Assembly (NCBI RefSeq): GCF_019599265.1
Contig: NZ_JAHZTC010000002.1
Location: forward strand, 1 to 64,000
Length of the DNA stretch: 64,000 nucleotides
Direction: 5' to 3'
Origin: Pontibacter sp. HSC-14F20
GTDB taxonomy: Bacteria > Bacteroidota > Bacteroidia > Cytophagales > Hymenobacteraceae
Part shown: in pieces, positions 1 through 7,460 of the stretch
Layout of the letters: each line of letters opens with the position of its first letter
Numbering within the stretch: position 1 is the stretch's first letter
The notes under the pieces: generated by a model
Told to the model about the DNA's origin: nothing
Seen by the model: only the letters and a program-made list of their open reading frames with translations
The model's database searches: none
Made by a program: the position numbers and the translations under genes

Positions 1-492
1 ATACAAGTGATCGTTCGGTTGGCCAGCACGACTTCTGATAATAAGAGAAGCGATCAGGTAAAAACATGGTTTTACCTGATCGCTTCTAAGGGTTGCTCCT
101 AAATGAGGGACTTTTTCAGTGCCCTCCTTAACAGATGGGGCTTTTTTTATGCTCAGCGGAATTACAATAGTTGTCTCAAACTTCATCAAAGCCGTCTGAA
201 TCCCACCGACACTTTCTGCTACCTGAAGAAGGGTATAGCGGCAGGATCGTTTCATGCTACCACTGTTGTCATCCTGTAGAGATCTTTGTAAAGAGGTCTT
301 ACTCCTGGCAGTAACTTCAGGTTAACATCCGGGGGGTGTGGCCTTTATTTCTACCAAGTTTCTTAACAGAATGAAAGTAAGTTTTTGAGCCTGTCTTTTA
401 GAATAAAACGACCCAGGTATAGTGGAGTAGGGGAAAAGGCTCATTTTTCATTTATGCCTGGTGTCTTGTACATGTGCGCCACACTTTCCTGC
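1..492. other. Gene-free stretch at the left edge
   Basis: I see no credible reading frame here. It holds a perfect 18-bp hairpin (46-87) and a weak terminator-like GCCC/GGGC stem followed by seven T (121-148). The segment around 104-124 reads like an insertion-sequence end (GGGACTTTTTCAGTGCCC), but no transposase accompanies it. One copy of the AGGTATA motif lies near 413. Confidence 0.6.
46..87. repeat. Perfect 18-bp inverted repeat, 6-nt loop
   Basis: The arms AGAAGCGATCAGGTAAAA (46-63) and its exact reverse complement (70-87) flank the loop ACATGG. No T-run follows on either strand, so it is not a standard intrinsic terminator. It may end a gene that lies left of the window, or be a repeat-family hairpin or protein-binding site. 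Confidence 0.7.
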
Positions 493-837
493 TTAATTCC
501 CGAACGCGAAAACCAGTAACAGCACAAAACCACCCACCGCCAGCAGCCCGTGCCCGACAGCCAATACTTTAGGTATAGGGCGACCTGTCAGATCCCGGGA
601 TACCATGTACAAACCTCCCAGTGCAGCCAGCACAAACAGCACCAGGCTCTCCCACGGGTTAGGGCCTCCTTTAGCGATGTAGATCATCAGCAGCACCAGA
701 CCGACGACCGCCATGGGGCCGTGCGAGAAAACAATGGCCTTGGGCGTCTCTTTGCCACGGAGCACGAAGGTGAGCAGGTACATACCCAGCAACGCGGCCA
801 GCGCGAAAAAACCAATGGAGGTATAAATCAAACTCAT
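493..837 (-). CDS. Small four-helix membrane protein with internal duplication
   Basis: I do not recognise a named family. The 114-residue protein is very hydrophobic and shows four membrane segments (about 4-26, 33-55, 63-80 and 90-111). It is built from two copies of one unit of about 43 residues: the first half has TPKAIVFSHGPMAVVGLVLL (31-50) and the second IPKVLAVGHGLLAVGGFVLL (88-107), each with a conserved His-Gly (H39, H96). Two histidines facing each other inside a helical bundle could bind a haem or metal, but that is inference. It ends the minus-strand pair with the oxidoreductase next door (12-nt gap), so co-transcription is likely. Confidence 0.7.
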   Translation of the reverse strand: MSLIYTSIGFFALAALLGMYLLTFVLRGKETPKAIVFSHGPMAVVGLVLLMIYIAKGGPNPWESLVLFVLAALGGLYMVSRDLTGRPIPKVLAVGHGLLAVGGFVLLLVFAFGN

Positions 838-849
838 GGCTTTCGGGGT

Positions 850-2445
850 TTACGTGATAGGGTTATTGATTTCGCGCTCACCTGAAGTGTTGCCACCTGA
901 TGCAAGTAAGTGACCGGTTTTGGGATCAATAGCTTTCCGTTCCAGATTGAGGATAGCAGGCCCTTCAATCACACTCCCATCTATCATAAAGCGGCTTCCG
1001 TGGCAGGGACAGTCCCAGGTTTTCTCAGCGTTGTTCCAATTCACGATACATTTCATGTGGGTACAGACTGCAGAGCAGACATGCAGTTGATTTTGCTCAT
1101 CACGGTATACGGCCAATTTTTCAGAGTCTACCTCAATGGTTTTGCCTTCACCCTGACCTATGTCAGCAAAATGACTAACCTGCCCGGCAGGTATGTCTTT
1201 CAGGTACTGCGCTGCGACGTTGGCATTTTCCTTGATAAACTGACCTGCAGTAGCCAGGTTAGCCCCTCTAGTTGCGTCAAATGCCTCCAACCATGGAGTT
1301 TTCTCGCCCGCTATCATTTCGGCTAATTGAATACCGGCCACAGTGCCGTAAGTGAGACCGTCAGCGTAGAAGCCGGTGGCAATGTACGTTCGCTTCGCCC
1401 CTTTGTGGGTAAGTCCAATGTATGGCACCCCGTCCCCGGAGCGGTAGTGCTGTGCCGACCACCTGAACTCCACTGAGGCCACATCAAAGTGCTGCCGGGC
1501 ATAGGCCTCCAGTTCGTTAAAATAATGCTGGTATTCCTGGTGCGAGGCATGGCCGGTTTTGTGATGATTGCCCGCTATCATCAGCATATCCAGCTCCATG
1601 GAGTTGGTGCTGTGAGTAGTAATGGCGTGGTGAGTCTTGTCGTTGTGCCAGTAATAAGCATCCGGATAAGCACCTGACTTCAAGCGCATGGCTACGACAT
1701 AGCTTCTATAGGGAGCAGCCACGGTTTGCACAGAATGGATGCCGATGGGGATGTGCGTGGCGATGACCATTTGGTTGCAGGTTACTGTACCATGTGCTGT
1801 TGTTAGTAGGCAGTGGTCTTCTTCCTCCTTCAGGTCCAGCGCGGTGGTGTGTTCGTAGATCTGCCCACCCAATTGGGTGACAGCTTTTGCCAGGCCCAGC
1901 ACATACCGCAGCGGGTGGAATCGAGCCTGCCCTTCCATGCGCACAGCCCGCTTAACATTGTCAAACCTGAGCCCGGGAACCTGGGTTACAAATTCAGTGG
2001 CCATACCTGCCTGTTGCAGTGCCTCCGCCTCCTTCTCTATGGTAGAGACCATGTCCTCATCCTGGGTAAAAAAATACCACGGCCGCCGCGCGAAATGGCA
2101 GTCCATGCTATACCTGTGGGCATGATGCTCCATATAATTCAGGGCCGTGAACCTCGCTTCAGCAACGGTATTGGCGACCTCCTGGCTTCTGGTATTGGCT
2201 ATGTGATGAAAATATGGCCCTACAGGTACATACAGGTTGCCTGTAGACCAGCCGGTGGTACCGCCTCCCACGCTGCGCGCCTCCAGTACCGCCACTCGCT
2301 TACCTGCTTTCACAAGTTGGTGGGCAGTGGTGATTCCGGTTATGCCGCCACCTATAATGGCTACGTCCACTCGCAGGTTACCATCCAAAGTGGGGTGATC
2401 CGGGCGTTGGGGAGTGGTAGCCTCCCAGAAAGACTGTGTCTCCAT
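850..2445 (-). CDS. FAD-dependent oxidoreductase (DAO family) with C-terminal Rieske domain
   Basis: The N-terminus has a dinucleotide-binding fold of the D-amino-acid/glycine oxidase type: VAIIGGGITGITTAHQL followed by a terminal acidic residue in AVLEA (about 28-55). The body continues as a DAO-type domain, with a GFYADGLTYG stretch near residue 368. The last 100 residues form a Rieske iron-sulfur domain with both ligand boxes, CTHMKC and CPCHGS; the extra cysteine in each box can form the stabilising disulfide of high-potential Rieske proteins. FAD/Rieske fusions of this kind are known in several phyla and are usually annotated as FAD-dependent oxidoreductases of unknown substrate. No signal peptide is visible, so it is probably cytoplasmic. 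Confidence 0.88.
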   Translation of the reverse strand: METQSFWEATTPQRPDHPTLDGNLRVDVAIIGGGITGITTAHQLVKAGKRVAVLEARSVGGGTTGWSTGNLYVPVGPYFHHIANTRSQEVANTVAEARFTALNYMEHHAHRYSMDCHFARRPWYFFTQDEDMVSTIEKEAEALQQAGMATEFVTQVPGLRFDNVKRAVRMEGQARFHPLRYVLGLAKAVTQLGGQIYEHTTALDLKEEEDHCLLTTAHGTVTCNQMVIATHIPIGIHSVQTVAAPYRSYVVAMRLKSGAYPDAYYWHNDKTHHAITTHSTNSMELDMLMIAGNHHKTGHASHQEYQHYFNELEAYARQHFDVASVEFRWSAQHYRSGDGVPYIGLTHKGAKRTYIATGFYADGLTYGTVAGIQLAEMIAGEKTPWLEAFDATRGANLATAGQFIKENANVAAQYLKDIPAGQVSHFADIGQGEGKTIEVDSEKLAVYRDEQNQLHVCSAVCTHMKCIVNWNNAEKTWDCPCHGSRFMIDGSVIEGPAILNLERKAIDPKTGHLLASGGNTSGEREINNPIT

Positions 2446-2532
2446 AATGAGTGGTAAAAGTATAAGTGTTATTACAAAATCGACTTCTTAGCGCACATAT
2501 TTAACTGTCCATCAGGTCGAGTAGCAGCTCTC

Positions 2533-3192
2533 TTAAATCCTTTGAAAAACATTGGCCACCACCTGATCGCAGTAGATCAGATTGAAATCATACACAGCGG
2601 CCTTAGGATACCAACTCTCCAACTGCTTGCGCAGCATGTTTTTAGCCCTGTTCAGACGCACTTTTACATTTGCTTCTGTCAGGCTCATCACCTCGGCTGT
2701 CTCATGCACATTAAGGCCCTCCAGCTCACGCAGTACAAACACGGTGCGATATTCGGGAGCCAGTTTTTCAATGCATTTCTCCAGCACCTGACCAAGCTCC
2801 CGGTTCAACACCTCTTTATTTCCGTCAGAGGACGGACTTGTCTCTATGAAATCTACTTTTCCGGTATGGCTGGCCTCTGAGAAGGCGGATCTGAGTTTAT
2901 GCACTTTTTCCATATTCCAGTGATAGCACTTGTTTAGCATGATTCTGATCAGCCAGGTTTTATAAGTGGAGCGGGACTCAAACCTTCCCAAATTCAGATA
3001 AGCCGCTATGTGAGCTTCCTGCATCAGGTCCTGCACGTCATCATGCACAAGTCCGAAAGAACGGCCCACTTTGTAAAGTGCTCCATTGTGTCGCCTGATC
3101 AGGATTTCAAACAGATCTTTCTCACCGGCATTTATCTTTGAGACAATCTCACCATCCGGGGTATAACTGGCTGAAACTTCCATTTTATGCAT
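2533..3192 (-). CDS. ECF-type RNA polymerase sigma factor
   Basis: The protein (about 219 residues from the chosen start) has sigma region 2 (LFEILIRRHNGALYKVGRSF, then DVQDLMQEAHIAAYLNL and the FESRSTYKTWLIRIMLNKCY block) and region 4 (LAPEYRTVFVLRELEGLNVHETAEVM, with the recognition helix near EANVKVRLNRAKNML). The C-terminal tail (YDFNLIYCDQVVANVFQRI) is typical of a Bacteroidota ECF subgroup that lacks a linked anti-sigma gene. An in-frame ATG exists 18 codons upstream (to 3246), but the conserved region starts after residue 30 of that longer form, so I prefer 3192. It lies upstream of, and co-directional with, the FAD/Rieske gene, with an 87-nt gap; its target genes are unknown. Confidence 0.88.
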   Translation of the reverse strand: MHKMEVSASYTPDGEIVSKINAGEKDLFEILIRRHNGALYKVGRSFGLVHDDVQDLMQEAHIAAYLNLGRFESRSTYKTWLIRIMLNKCYHWNMEKVHKLRSAFSEASHTGKVDFIETSPSSDGNKEVLNRELGQVLEKCIEKLAPEYRTVFVLRELEGLNVHETAEVMSLTEANVKVRLNRAKNMLRKQLESWYPKAAVYDFNLIYCDQVVANVFQRI

Positions 3193-3384
3193 GTTTTTCA
3201 AGCGGGTAAGTGTGATTAACTGATTGTATATCAGATTTGTATTCAAGTACCAGTCGCTCTTATAAATAGTTGCCTGTCCATAAGAAGCTTGTCTGGAACC
3301 AATCCTTTTAACTTAGAGTAGGTGGGCTCCCAATTGGTTACAAAAGCACAGCTGATGCCTGTCGTTGGCAAGCGGGGAGTATGG

Positions 3385-4236
3385 TTAAAGGAGATAGCCG
3401 GATTGCGTTTCAAACCTTTTGCCTTTAGGAAGAACATGCATCAACATATTTTCCAGACAGAGTGGCTCGTGAGGTGCCAGTTGTGCGTAGTTATTTTCCT
3501 TTAAGTGCCTGCCATCAAACAGCACCACCAGCCCAGAGCCAATGGTCTCCAGACAATTCCCACCTGTAATAAGGACCGCAGTGTCTTCTCCAAGCCCTAT
3601 ACCTATAAGAGCCGGGTTGGCAGCCAGACTTTCTATCATTCTGGGAATGCGGCGGCGGTTCACAAAGTGGGTATCTATAATCACATTTTTCAGGAAGCCC
3701 AATCCGTTACCAAGTTCAACTGCCCCTTTCACCAACAGACTTTGTTCTATTGCCCCCAGAATCATTATTTCGGCCATGGCCATAGCACCAGCACTGGTCC
3801 CGGAGATTAAAAACTTTTCCTCCTGCCAGTATCTTTCCTCTAAAATTTTCAGTGCCTGTGATCCCGCAAAAACCTCTGTAATCCTGCGCTGGTCACCTCC
3901 CGTGAACATGACAGCATCCGTTTTCCGCAACCGGTCCAGGTTTTCGGGCTTAACTATATCCTCTTTTGTTTGCAGGTGCAGAGTGCCTACGTTGTCGCAG
4001 CCCAGAAGCAGGAAACTATCATAATAGGCCTGCGCCATTTCCTCCGGAATGTGGGAAGCAGTTGTAATGACCTCGATGCGGGTGCCGATTCCATGAAGCT
4101 CGTCATGGATGCGTTTGAGAATGCCGGTCTCAAAGAAGCGCACTTGCGCTCGCAAATGCGCCTCATCAGGCATGGGCAAGGAGCCTTTGTCCTCGTTTCC
4201 GCCTATCGCCACAATTTTTCCCTTCGGATATCGCAT
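3385..4236 (-). CDS. cphB: Cyanophycinase-like peptidase (S51 family)
   Basis: The protein has 283 residues, the usual length for cyanophycinase. It starts with MRYPKGKIVAIGGNEDKG and has the S51 nucleophile elbow GTSAGAMAM (catalytic Ser), a preceding MFTGGDQRRITEVF block like the GGDQ of CphB, and an IGIGLGEDTAVLI segment. Cyanophycinase cleaves the arginine-aspartate storage polymer to beta-Asp-Arg dipeptides in the cytoplasm. No cyanophycin synthetase is in the window, so the enzyme may scavenge polymer or act on other beta-aspartyl peptides. A second S51 enzyme, PepE, is at 31,280. It is transcribed away from the DUF4142 gene (150-nt divergent gap). Confidence 0.85.
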   Translation of the reverse strand: MRYPKGKIVAIGGNEDKGSLPMPDEAHLRAQVRFFETGILKRIHDELHGIGTRIEVITTASHIPEEMAQAYYDSFLLLGCDNVGTLHLQTKEDIVKPENLDRLRKTDAVMFTGGDQRRITEVFAGSQALKILEERYWQEEKFLISGTSAGAMAMAEIMILGAIEQSLLVKGAVELGNGLGFLKNVIIDTHFVNRRRIPRMIESLAANPALIGIGLGEDTAVLITGGNCLETIGSGLVVLFDGRHLKENNYAQLAPHEPLCLENMLMHVLPKGKRFETQSGYLL

Positions 4237-4386
4237 GGGTTCTCTTTTAAACTCTTAGAGTGCTTCTGGCAGGTATAGGTTACAACCTGGGCAATTCCGG
4301 TGGCACCACAAAAACGATGACGCTACTTGTAACCAATTACCGCCGAACGACTCCAATAGGTATACAATCACTTAAAATCAGAAAAC

Positions 4387-4935
4387 ATGAAACATTCAGA
4401 GAGAATCACAATCAATGCCCTGGCTTTATTGCTTGGTATGTTCGTCTTCGGATCAACTGTTTTGGCACAGGGAAATCCGACTTTGTCTGATGCAGAAGTA
4501 GCATCGGCGGCGGTAACAGCCAACCAAATCGACATTGATTTTGCTGCTATCGCGGAAGAGAAATCTAAGAATGCACAGGTGCTGAAATTTGCCCAGACTA
4601 TGGCCAATGACCACCAGGCTGTAATTGAGCAGGCAGTTGCGCTGGTGGAAAAGCTTGGTGTGACGCCCAAGGACAACGCAGTAAGCCAGCAGCTGAAAGC
4701 CGACGCAGAAAAAACAAAACAGCAACTACGCTCCAAATCAGGGAAGGACTTTGACAAAACTTATATAGACAATGAAGTGGCTTACCACGAATCTGTTATC
4801 GCTGCGGTAAAAAATCTGCTTATTCCCGAGTCGGAGAATGCAGAACTGAGGGACTTGTTAAAGGCCGTGGTACCAGCCCTGGAGGCGCACCTGGAACATG
4901 CGAAAATGATACAGCACGAAATGTCCGGAAAATGA
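4387..4935 (+). CDS. DUF4142 family secreted protein
   Basis: An N-terminal signal peptide (about residues 1-27, cleavage after VLAQ) precedes a helical domain of the DUF4142 (ferritin-like) family. The family pattern is visible: VTANQIDIDFAAIAEEKS, then FAQTMANDHQAVIEQ with a conserved His, and VAYHESVI and HLEHAKMI later. The protein is predicted to be periplasmic. Its function is not established; the paired His/Glu residues suggest a four-helix bundle that could bind metal. Its stop overlaps the start of the cupredoxin gene (ATGA), so the two are translationally coupled. Confidence 0.88.
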   Translation: MKHSERITINALALLLGMFVFGSTVLAQGNPTLSDAEVASAAVTANQIDIDFAAIAEEKSKNAQVLKFAQTMANDHQAVIEQAVALVEKLGVTPKDNAVSQQLKADAEKTKQQLRSKSGKDFDKTYIDNEVAYHESVIAAVKNLLIPESENAELRDLLKAVVPALEAHLEHAKMIQHEMSGK

Positions 4936-5276
4936 GGCGACCAATCTTGATGACAAAGCGCGGCGGGGTATTGTGCTGCGCTTTGATGTTTCTGACGGGG
5001 TTTTCCTTTTCGGGAGCAGGGCCTGTTGCAAAGACGCACAGGGTAGAGATCAGGCAAATGAAGTTCAACCCGTCCCATCTGAGTGTGAAACCGGGGGATA
5101 CGGTGGTGTTCATAAACCTGGATATGGTGACCCATGATGTGACAGAGGCCACCGGCCAGTCGTGGAAGTCGCCGCCCCTGCCTGCCAAAAGCTCCTGGAA
5201 GAAAGTTGCCAGGACTAGCGCCACTTACTATTGCAGTTTTCATCCTGTTATGAAGGGTGCTATTACTGTTAAATAA
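4932..5276 (+). CDS. Cupredoxin (plastocyanin/azurin-like copper protein)
   Basis: The 114-residue protein has a hydrophobic N-terminal export signal (about residues 10-30) and a single cupredoxin domain. Type 1 copper ligands are all present: His in VTHDVTEA, and Cys, His and Met in YYCSFHPVMKGAI. The motif FNPSHLSVKPGDTVVFINLD is the usual first-strand signature. It probably acts as a periplasmic one-electron carrier or copper-binding protein. The start overlaps the DUF4142 stop by 4 nt, implying one transcript and a shared extracytoplasmic role. Confidence 0.9.
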   Translation: MRRPILMTKRGGVLCCALMFLTGFSFSGAGPVAKTHRVEIRQMKFNPSHLSVKPGDTVVFINLDMVTHDVTEATGQSWKSPPLPAKSSWKKVARTSATYYCSFHPVMKGAITVK

Positions 5277-5379
5277 CGGCCAGGGAAAACCAATTCGCAG
5301 CGTCACGTATTGCTTTAGAGGTGTTTCACTGAAACCACCTTATCTGTTACATACGCCCAATGGGTGGAACAAGCGCAAT

Positions 5380-5886
5380 ATGAAAGGCACGAATAAAACC
5401 ATCTGGACCATAGGCCACTCTACCAGAAGACAGCAGGAATTTGTGGCATTACTGCAGGCATTTGAGATTGAGGTGTTGTCTGATGTTCGGCGCTATCCTG
5501 GTTCTAAAAAATATCCGCACTTTAACGTCTCTGACCTGGAGCTATACCTACCCGAGGCTGGCATTACCTACAGCCAGCATCCCGAGCTTGGCGGTCGCAG
5601 AAAGCCAAGGCCGGACACGGCCAATACGGTCTGGCGGAGTGAATCCTTTCGAGGCTACGCAGATTACGCTGAAACGCCGGAGTTCGAAGAAGGTATAAGA
5701 AGATTGACGGAGATAGCATCTCAGCAGCCTACAGCTTACATGTGCTCTGAGGCAGTATGGTGGCGTTGTCACCGTGCCATCATCTCTGACTATTTGAAAG
5801 AAAGAGGCTGGACTGTGTTACACATCATGGATAGTAGCACCGCCAAAGAACACCCTTTCACCACGGCTTACCTTGAGACTCATTGA
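5380..5886 (+). CDS. DUF488 family protein
   Basis: DUF488 proteins are about 120-180 residues and start with a signature close to the IWTIGHSTRRQQEF seen here. Other family features are LSDVRRYPGSKKYPHFN, the ITYSQHPELGGRR segment and the Cys-Glu-x(6)-HR block (MCSEAVWWRCHRAII). I place the start at the ATG at 5380; the open frame runs 41 codons further up, but that part has no family similarity. The biochemical role is unknown; the conserved Cys, Arg and His look like an active site. Confidence 0.88.
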   Translation: MKGTNKTIWTIGHSTRRQQEFVALLQAFEIEVLSDVRRYPGSKKYPHFNVSDLELYLPEAGITYSQHPELGGRRKPRPDTANTVWRSESFRGYADYAETPEFEEGIRRLTEIASQQPTAYMCSEAVWWRCHRAIISDYLKERGWTVLHIMDSSTAKEHPFTTAYLETH

Positions 5887-6189
5887 TTCATGCAGACACT
5901 AACTGGATAGCAGAAAAGCGGAGCAGTTAAATGGCCGGTTCTGGCAAATATTCCAAGATGACGCCTCCAGATAATTGTAAAAATTCATTTTCTATACCTG
6001 ATCTTACTGTTGTGCAGGTACGAGCTTTTGTGTTTGTAAGTGAGCGGGCTAGCAGGAGATGATCAGGCCTTAATTTAATTTTAAGGAATTAATCTTAACT
6101 TTAAGTCTCGAGTGTGAGGTAACCTATTCGAGACCGTTTTAGTCTGTTGCAAATAAAAGCGCTGGATAACAGCTGTTTGTGTTTGATAT

Positions 6190-6206
6190 AATCCCAGCGG
6201 GATCAC
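6190..6206 (+). repeat. 17-bp duplicate of the tRNA-Lys 3' end
   Basis: AATCCCAGCGGGATCAC is identical to 7235-7251, the T-arm/acceptor end of tRNA-Lys, in the same orientation 1,045 bp downstream. It is followed by its own terminator, as at the intact tRNA. This could be a vestigial tandem tRNA or an integration scar. The intact tRNA lies downstream, which is the reverse of the usual integrase arrangement, so I favour a tRNA remnant. Confidence 0.6.
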
Positions 6207-6212
6207 TTCTGG

Positions 6213-6244
6213 AAAGCCTCAAACCTGCGTTTGGGGCTTTTTTT
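6213..6244 (+). terminator. Intrinsic terminator
   Basis: The stem AAAGCCTCAAAC/GTTTGGGGCTTT (one G-T wobble, loop CTGC) is followed by an unbroken T-run. It lies directly after the tRNA fragment. Confidence 0.75.
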
Positions 6245-6319
6245 GTTTCTACCGTCTTCAAACTTAAACCCTTTGGGTAGTTTCGAGTTTAAACGGCTTA
6301 GCTTACTTAAAGTCTATTC

Positions 6320-6934
6320 ATGGAAAACTTTGTCAAGATTCAGGTGCCGATTACTGTCTCTTACCCTGCTTTGGAGGGCGTGCTCAAAAAACAACTGGTA
6401 GGAGAATACATACCCAAACCCTCAGAAGAAGCCAGCGATTCACCTTACGCGCAGATTCTGGATGTGGGGCTAGCAGGCAGCAGTTCAGGTAACGGCGACA
6501 TTATCTTAAGAGTCAGGATCCGGATATTGCGGACCATCCTCAAACGTGACAACGTGGACCTGTATGTGCTGGCAACGCCCGGTTATGATAATGACACGCA
6601 GCAGGTATACATCCGCAGGTTCAACATGCAGGCCCAGACGACCAGCCGCTTTTATAATTCCTCGCTCGAGGTGCTGGTCAATAAAGTGGCCTATAACCAG
6701 ATCATCCAGAAGGCAAGGGTAAACCTCGCCGAAATTATTTCGGGTGAGCTGATTAAGGCAAACGGAATGCTGGAGACAGGTATGGAACTGAAAGGGCTAA
6801 AACTGACCGGTGCTGTGGAAGAGGTGCGCGTGCAGGATATTACCCCGAAATCCAACCGGATGTTTCTGAACCTGGAGTTGCAGGCAAAAGTGGAAGTAGA
6901 CGTGTTTGATCTGAGTGAATTGCTGCCTGCTTAG
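6320..6934 (+). CDS. DUF4403-like protein
   Basis: The 204-residue protein has no signal peptide or membrane segment. It begins FVKIQVPITVSYPALEGVLKKQL, resembling the repeated lipid-binding-like module of DUF4403 proteins (usually about 450 residues), and later has GLKLTGAVEEVRVQD followed by LNLELQAKVEVDVF, a typical strand pattern. It is therefore about half the family's usual size and may represent a single module. It stands alone between a terminator and tRNA-Lys. The function is unknown and the family assignment is moderate. Confidence 0.65.
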   Translation: MENFVKIQVPITVSYPALEGVLKKQLVGEYIPKPSEEASDSPYAQILDVGLAGSSSGNGDIILRVRIRILRTILKRDNVDLYVLATPGYDNDTQQVYIRRFNMQAQTTSRFYNSSLEVLVNKVAYNQIIQKARVNLAEIISGELIKANGMLETGMELKGLKLTGAVEEVRVQDITPKSNRMFLNLELQAKVEVDVFDLSELLPA

Positions 6935-7117
6935 CTTCCTTGAAAGGAACAGTATTTATAACGGGAATCTATTGGCAGGTATAGATGCTGAAATTTTTTC
7001 TACAATAATTAATTTTGCTCAATCTGGATAACACCTTGATGCTTAGGTGGATTAAACCAAAATTGCGTTGCCGCGTTTTATACAGTTACCGTGAGGAGAG
7101 CGAATAAATATATTAGG

Positions 7118-7149
7118 TTTTGCGAATTAAGGAAAAAGCCCTACTTTTG
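7118..7149 (+). promoter_or_regulatory. Bacteroidota promoter for tRNA-Lys
   Basis: TTTTG at 7118-7122 (-33 element) and TACTTTTG at 7142-7149 (-7 element, perfect TAnnTTTG) are 19 nt apart. The tRNA starts 28 nt after the -7 box. Confidence 0.8.
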
Positions 7150-7177
7150 CACTCCCAACACGGGAATAACAAGTGCC

Positions 7178-7250
7178 GATTCTGTAGCTCAGCTGGTAGA
7201 GCAATACACTTTTAATGTATGGGTCCTGGGTTCGAATCCCAGCGGGATCA
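7178..7250 (+). tRNA. tRNA-Lys (anticodon TTT)
   Basis: A complete 73-nt cloverleaf: acceptor GATTCTG pairs with CGGGATC (two G-T wobbles), the D-arm holds AGCTCAGCTGGTAGAGC, the anticodon stem ATACA/TGTAT encloses loop CTTTTAA (anticodon TTT), and the T-arm is CTGGG TTCGAAT CCCAG. The discriminator base is A and CCA is not encoded. The promoter lies just upstream and a terminator just downstream, so it is a single-gene transcription unit. Confidence 0.96.
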
Positions 7251-7262
7251 CGGAAAACAAAA

Positions 7263-7298
7263 ATGCTGCTTACGTATGTGAGCAGCTTTTTTGTTTTT
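7263..7298 (+). terminator. Terminator of tRNA-Lys
   Basis: GCTGCTTAC (7265-7273) pairs with GTGAGCAGC around a short loop, followed by TTTTTTGTTTTT. Confidence 0.85.
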
Positions 7299-7405
7299 AG
7301 CCCTCACTTAGCATTGCCCTCAAAGTTTGTCTTGTGCAGTATACCTTTGCTGCACAGGTATAGCAGGCTGCAAAAGCAGCTACATCGTATCGTGCCATTA
7401 AACCA

Positions 7406-7439
7406 AAAGTCCCCGGCTATTGTGGTAGCCGGGGACTTT
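7406..7439 (-). terminator. Terminator of the ABC exporter operon
   Basis: A perfect 14-bp stem, AAAGTCCCCGGCTA (7406-7419) and TAGCCGGGGACTTT (7426-7439), with loop TTGTGG. On the minus strand it is followed by a short T-rich tract. It lies 21 nt past the stop of the permease gene. Confidence 0.8.
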
Positions 7440-7460
7440 CAGGTATAAGGTATAGGCAGC

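Larger units (their letters stand above)
5887..6319. other. Intergenic stretch with tRNA 3'-end fragment and terminator
   Basis: No gene is visible in these 433 bases. They contain an inverted repeat GTCTCGA/TCGAGAC (about 6105-6137), a 17-bp copy of the 3' end of the downstream tRNA-Lys (6190-6206) and a strong hairpin with a T-run (6213-6244). A TATACCT copy is at 5991. Confidence 0.6.

Noticed and set aside
104-124. Sequence resembling the end of an insertion sequence
   Set aside because: The resemblance to IS ends is from memory and weak, no transposase or partner end is visible, and it cannot be confirmed from this window.
3243-3437. A 64-residue minus-strand frame between the sigma factor and the cyanophycinase
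   Set aside because: It starts inside the cyanophycinase end in another frame and has no recognisable domain or conserved feature.
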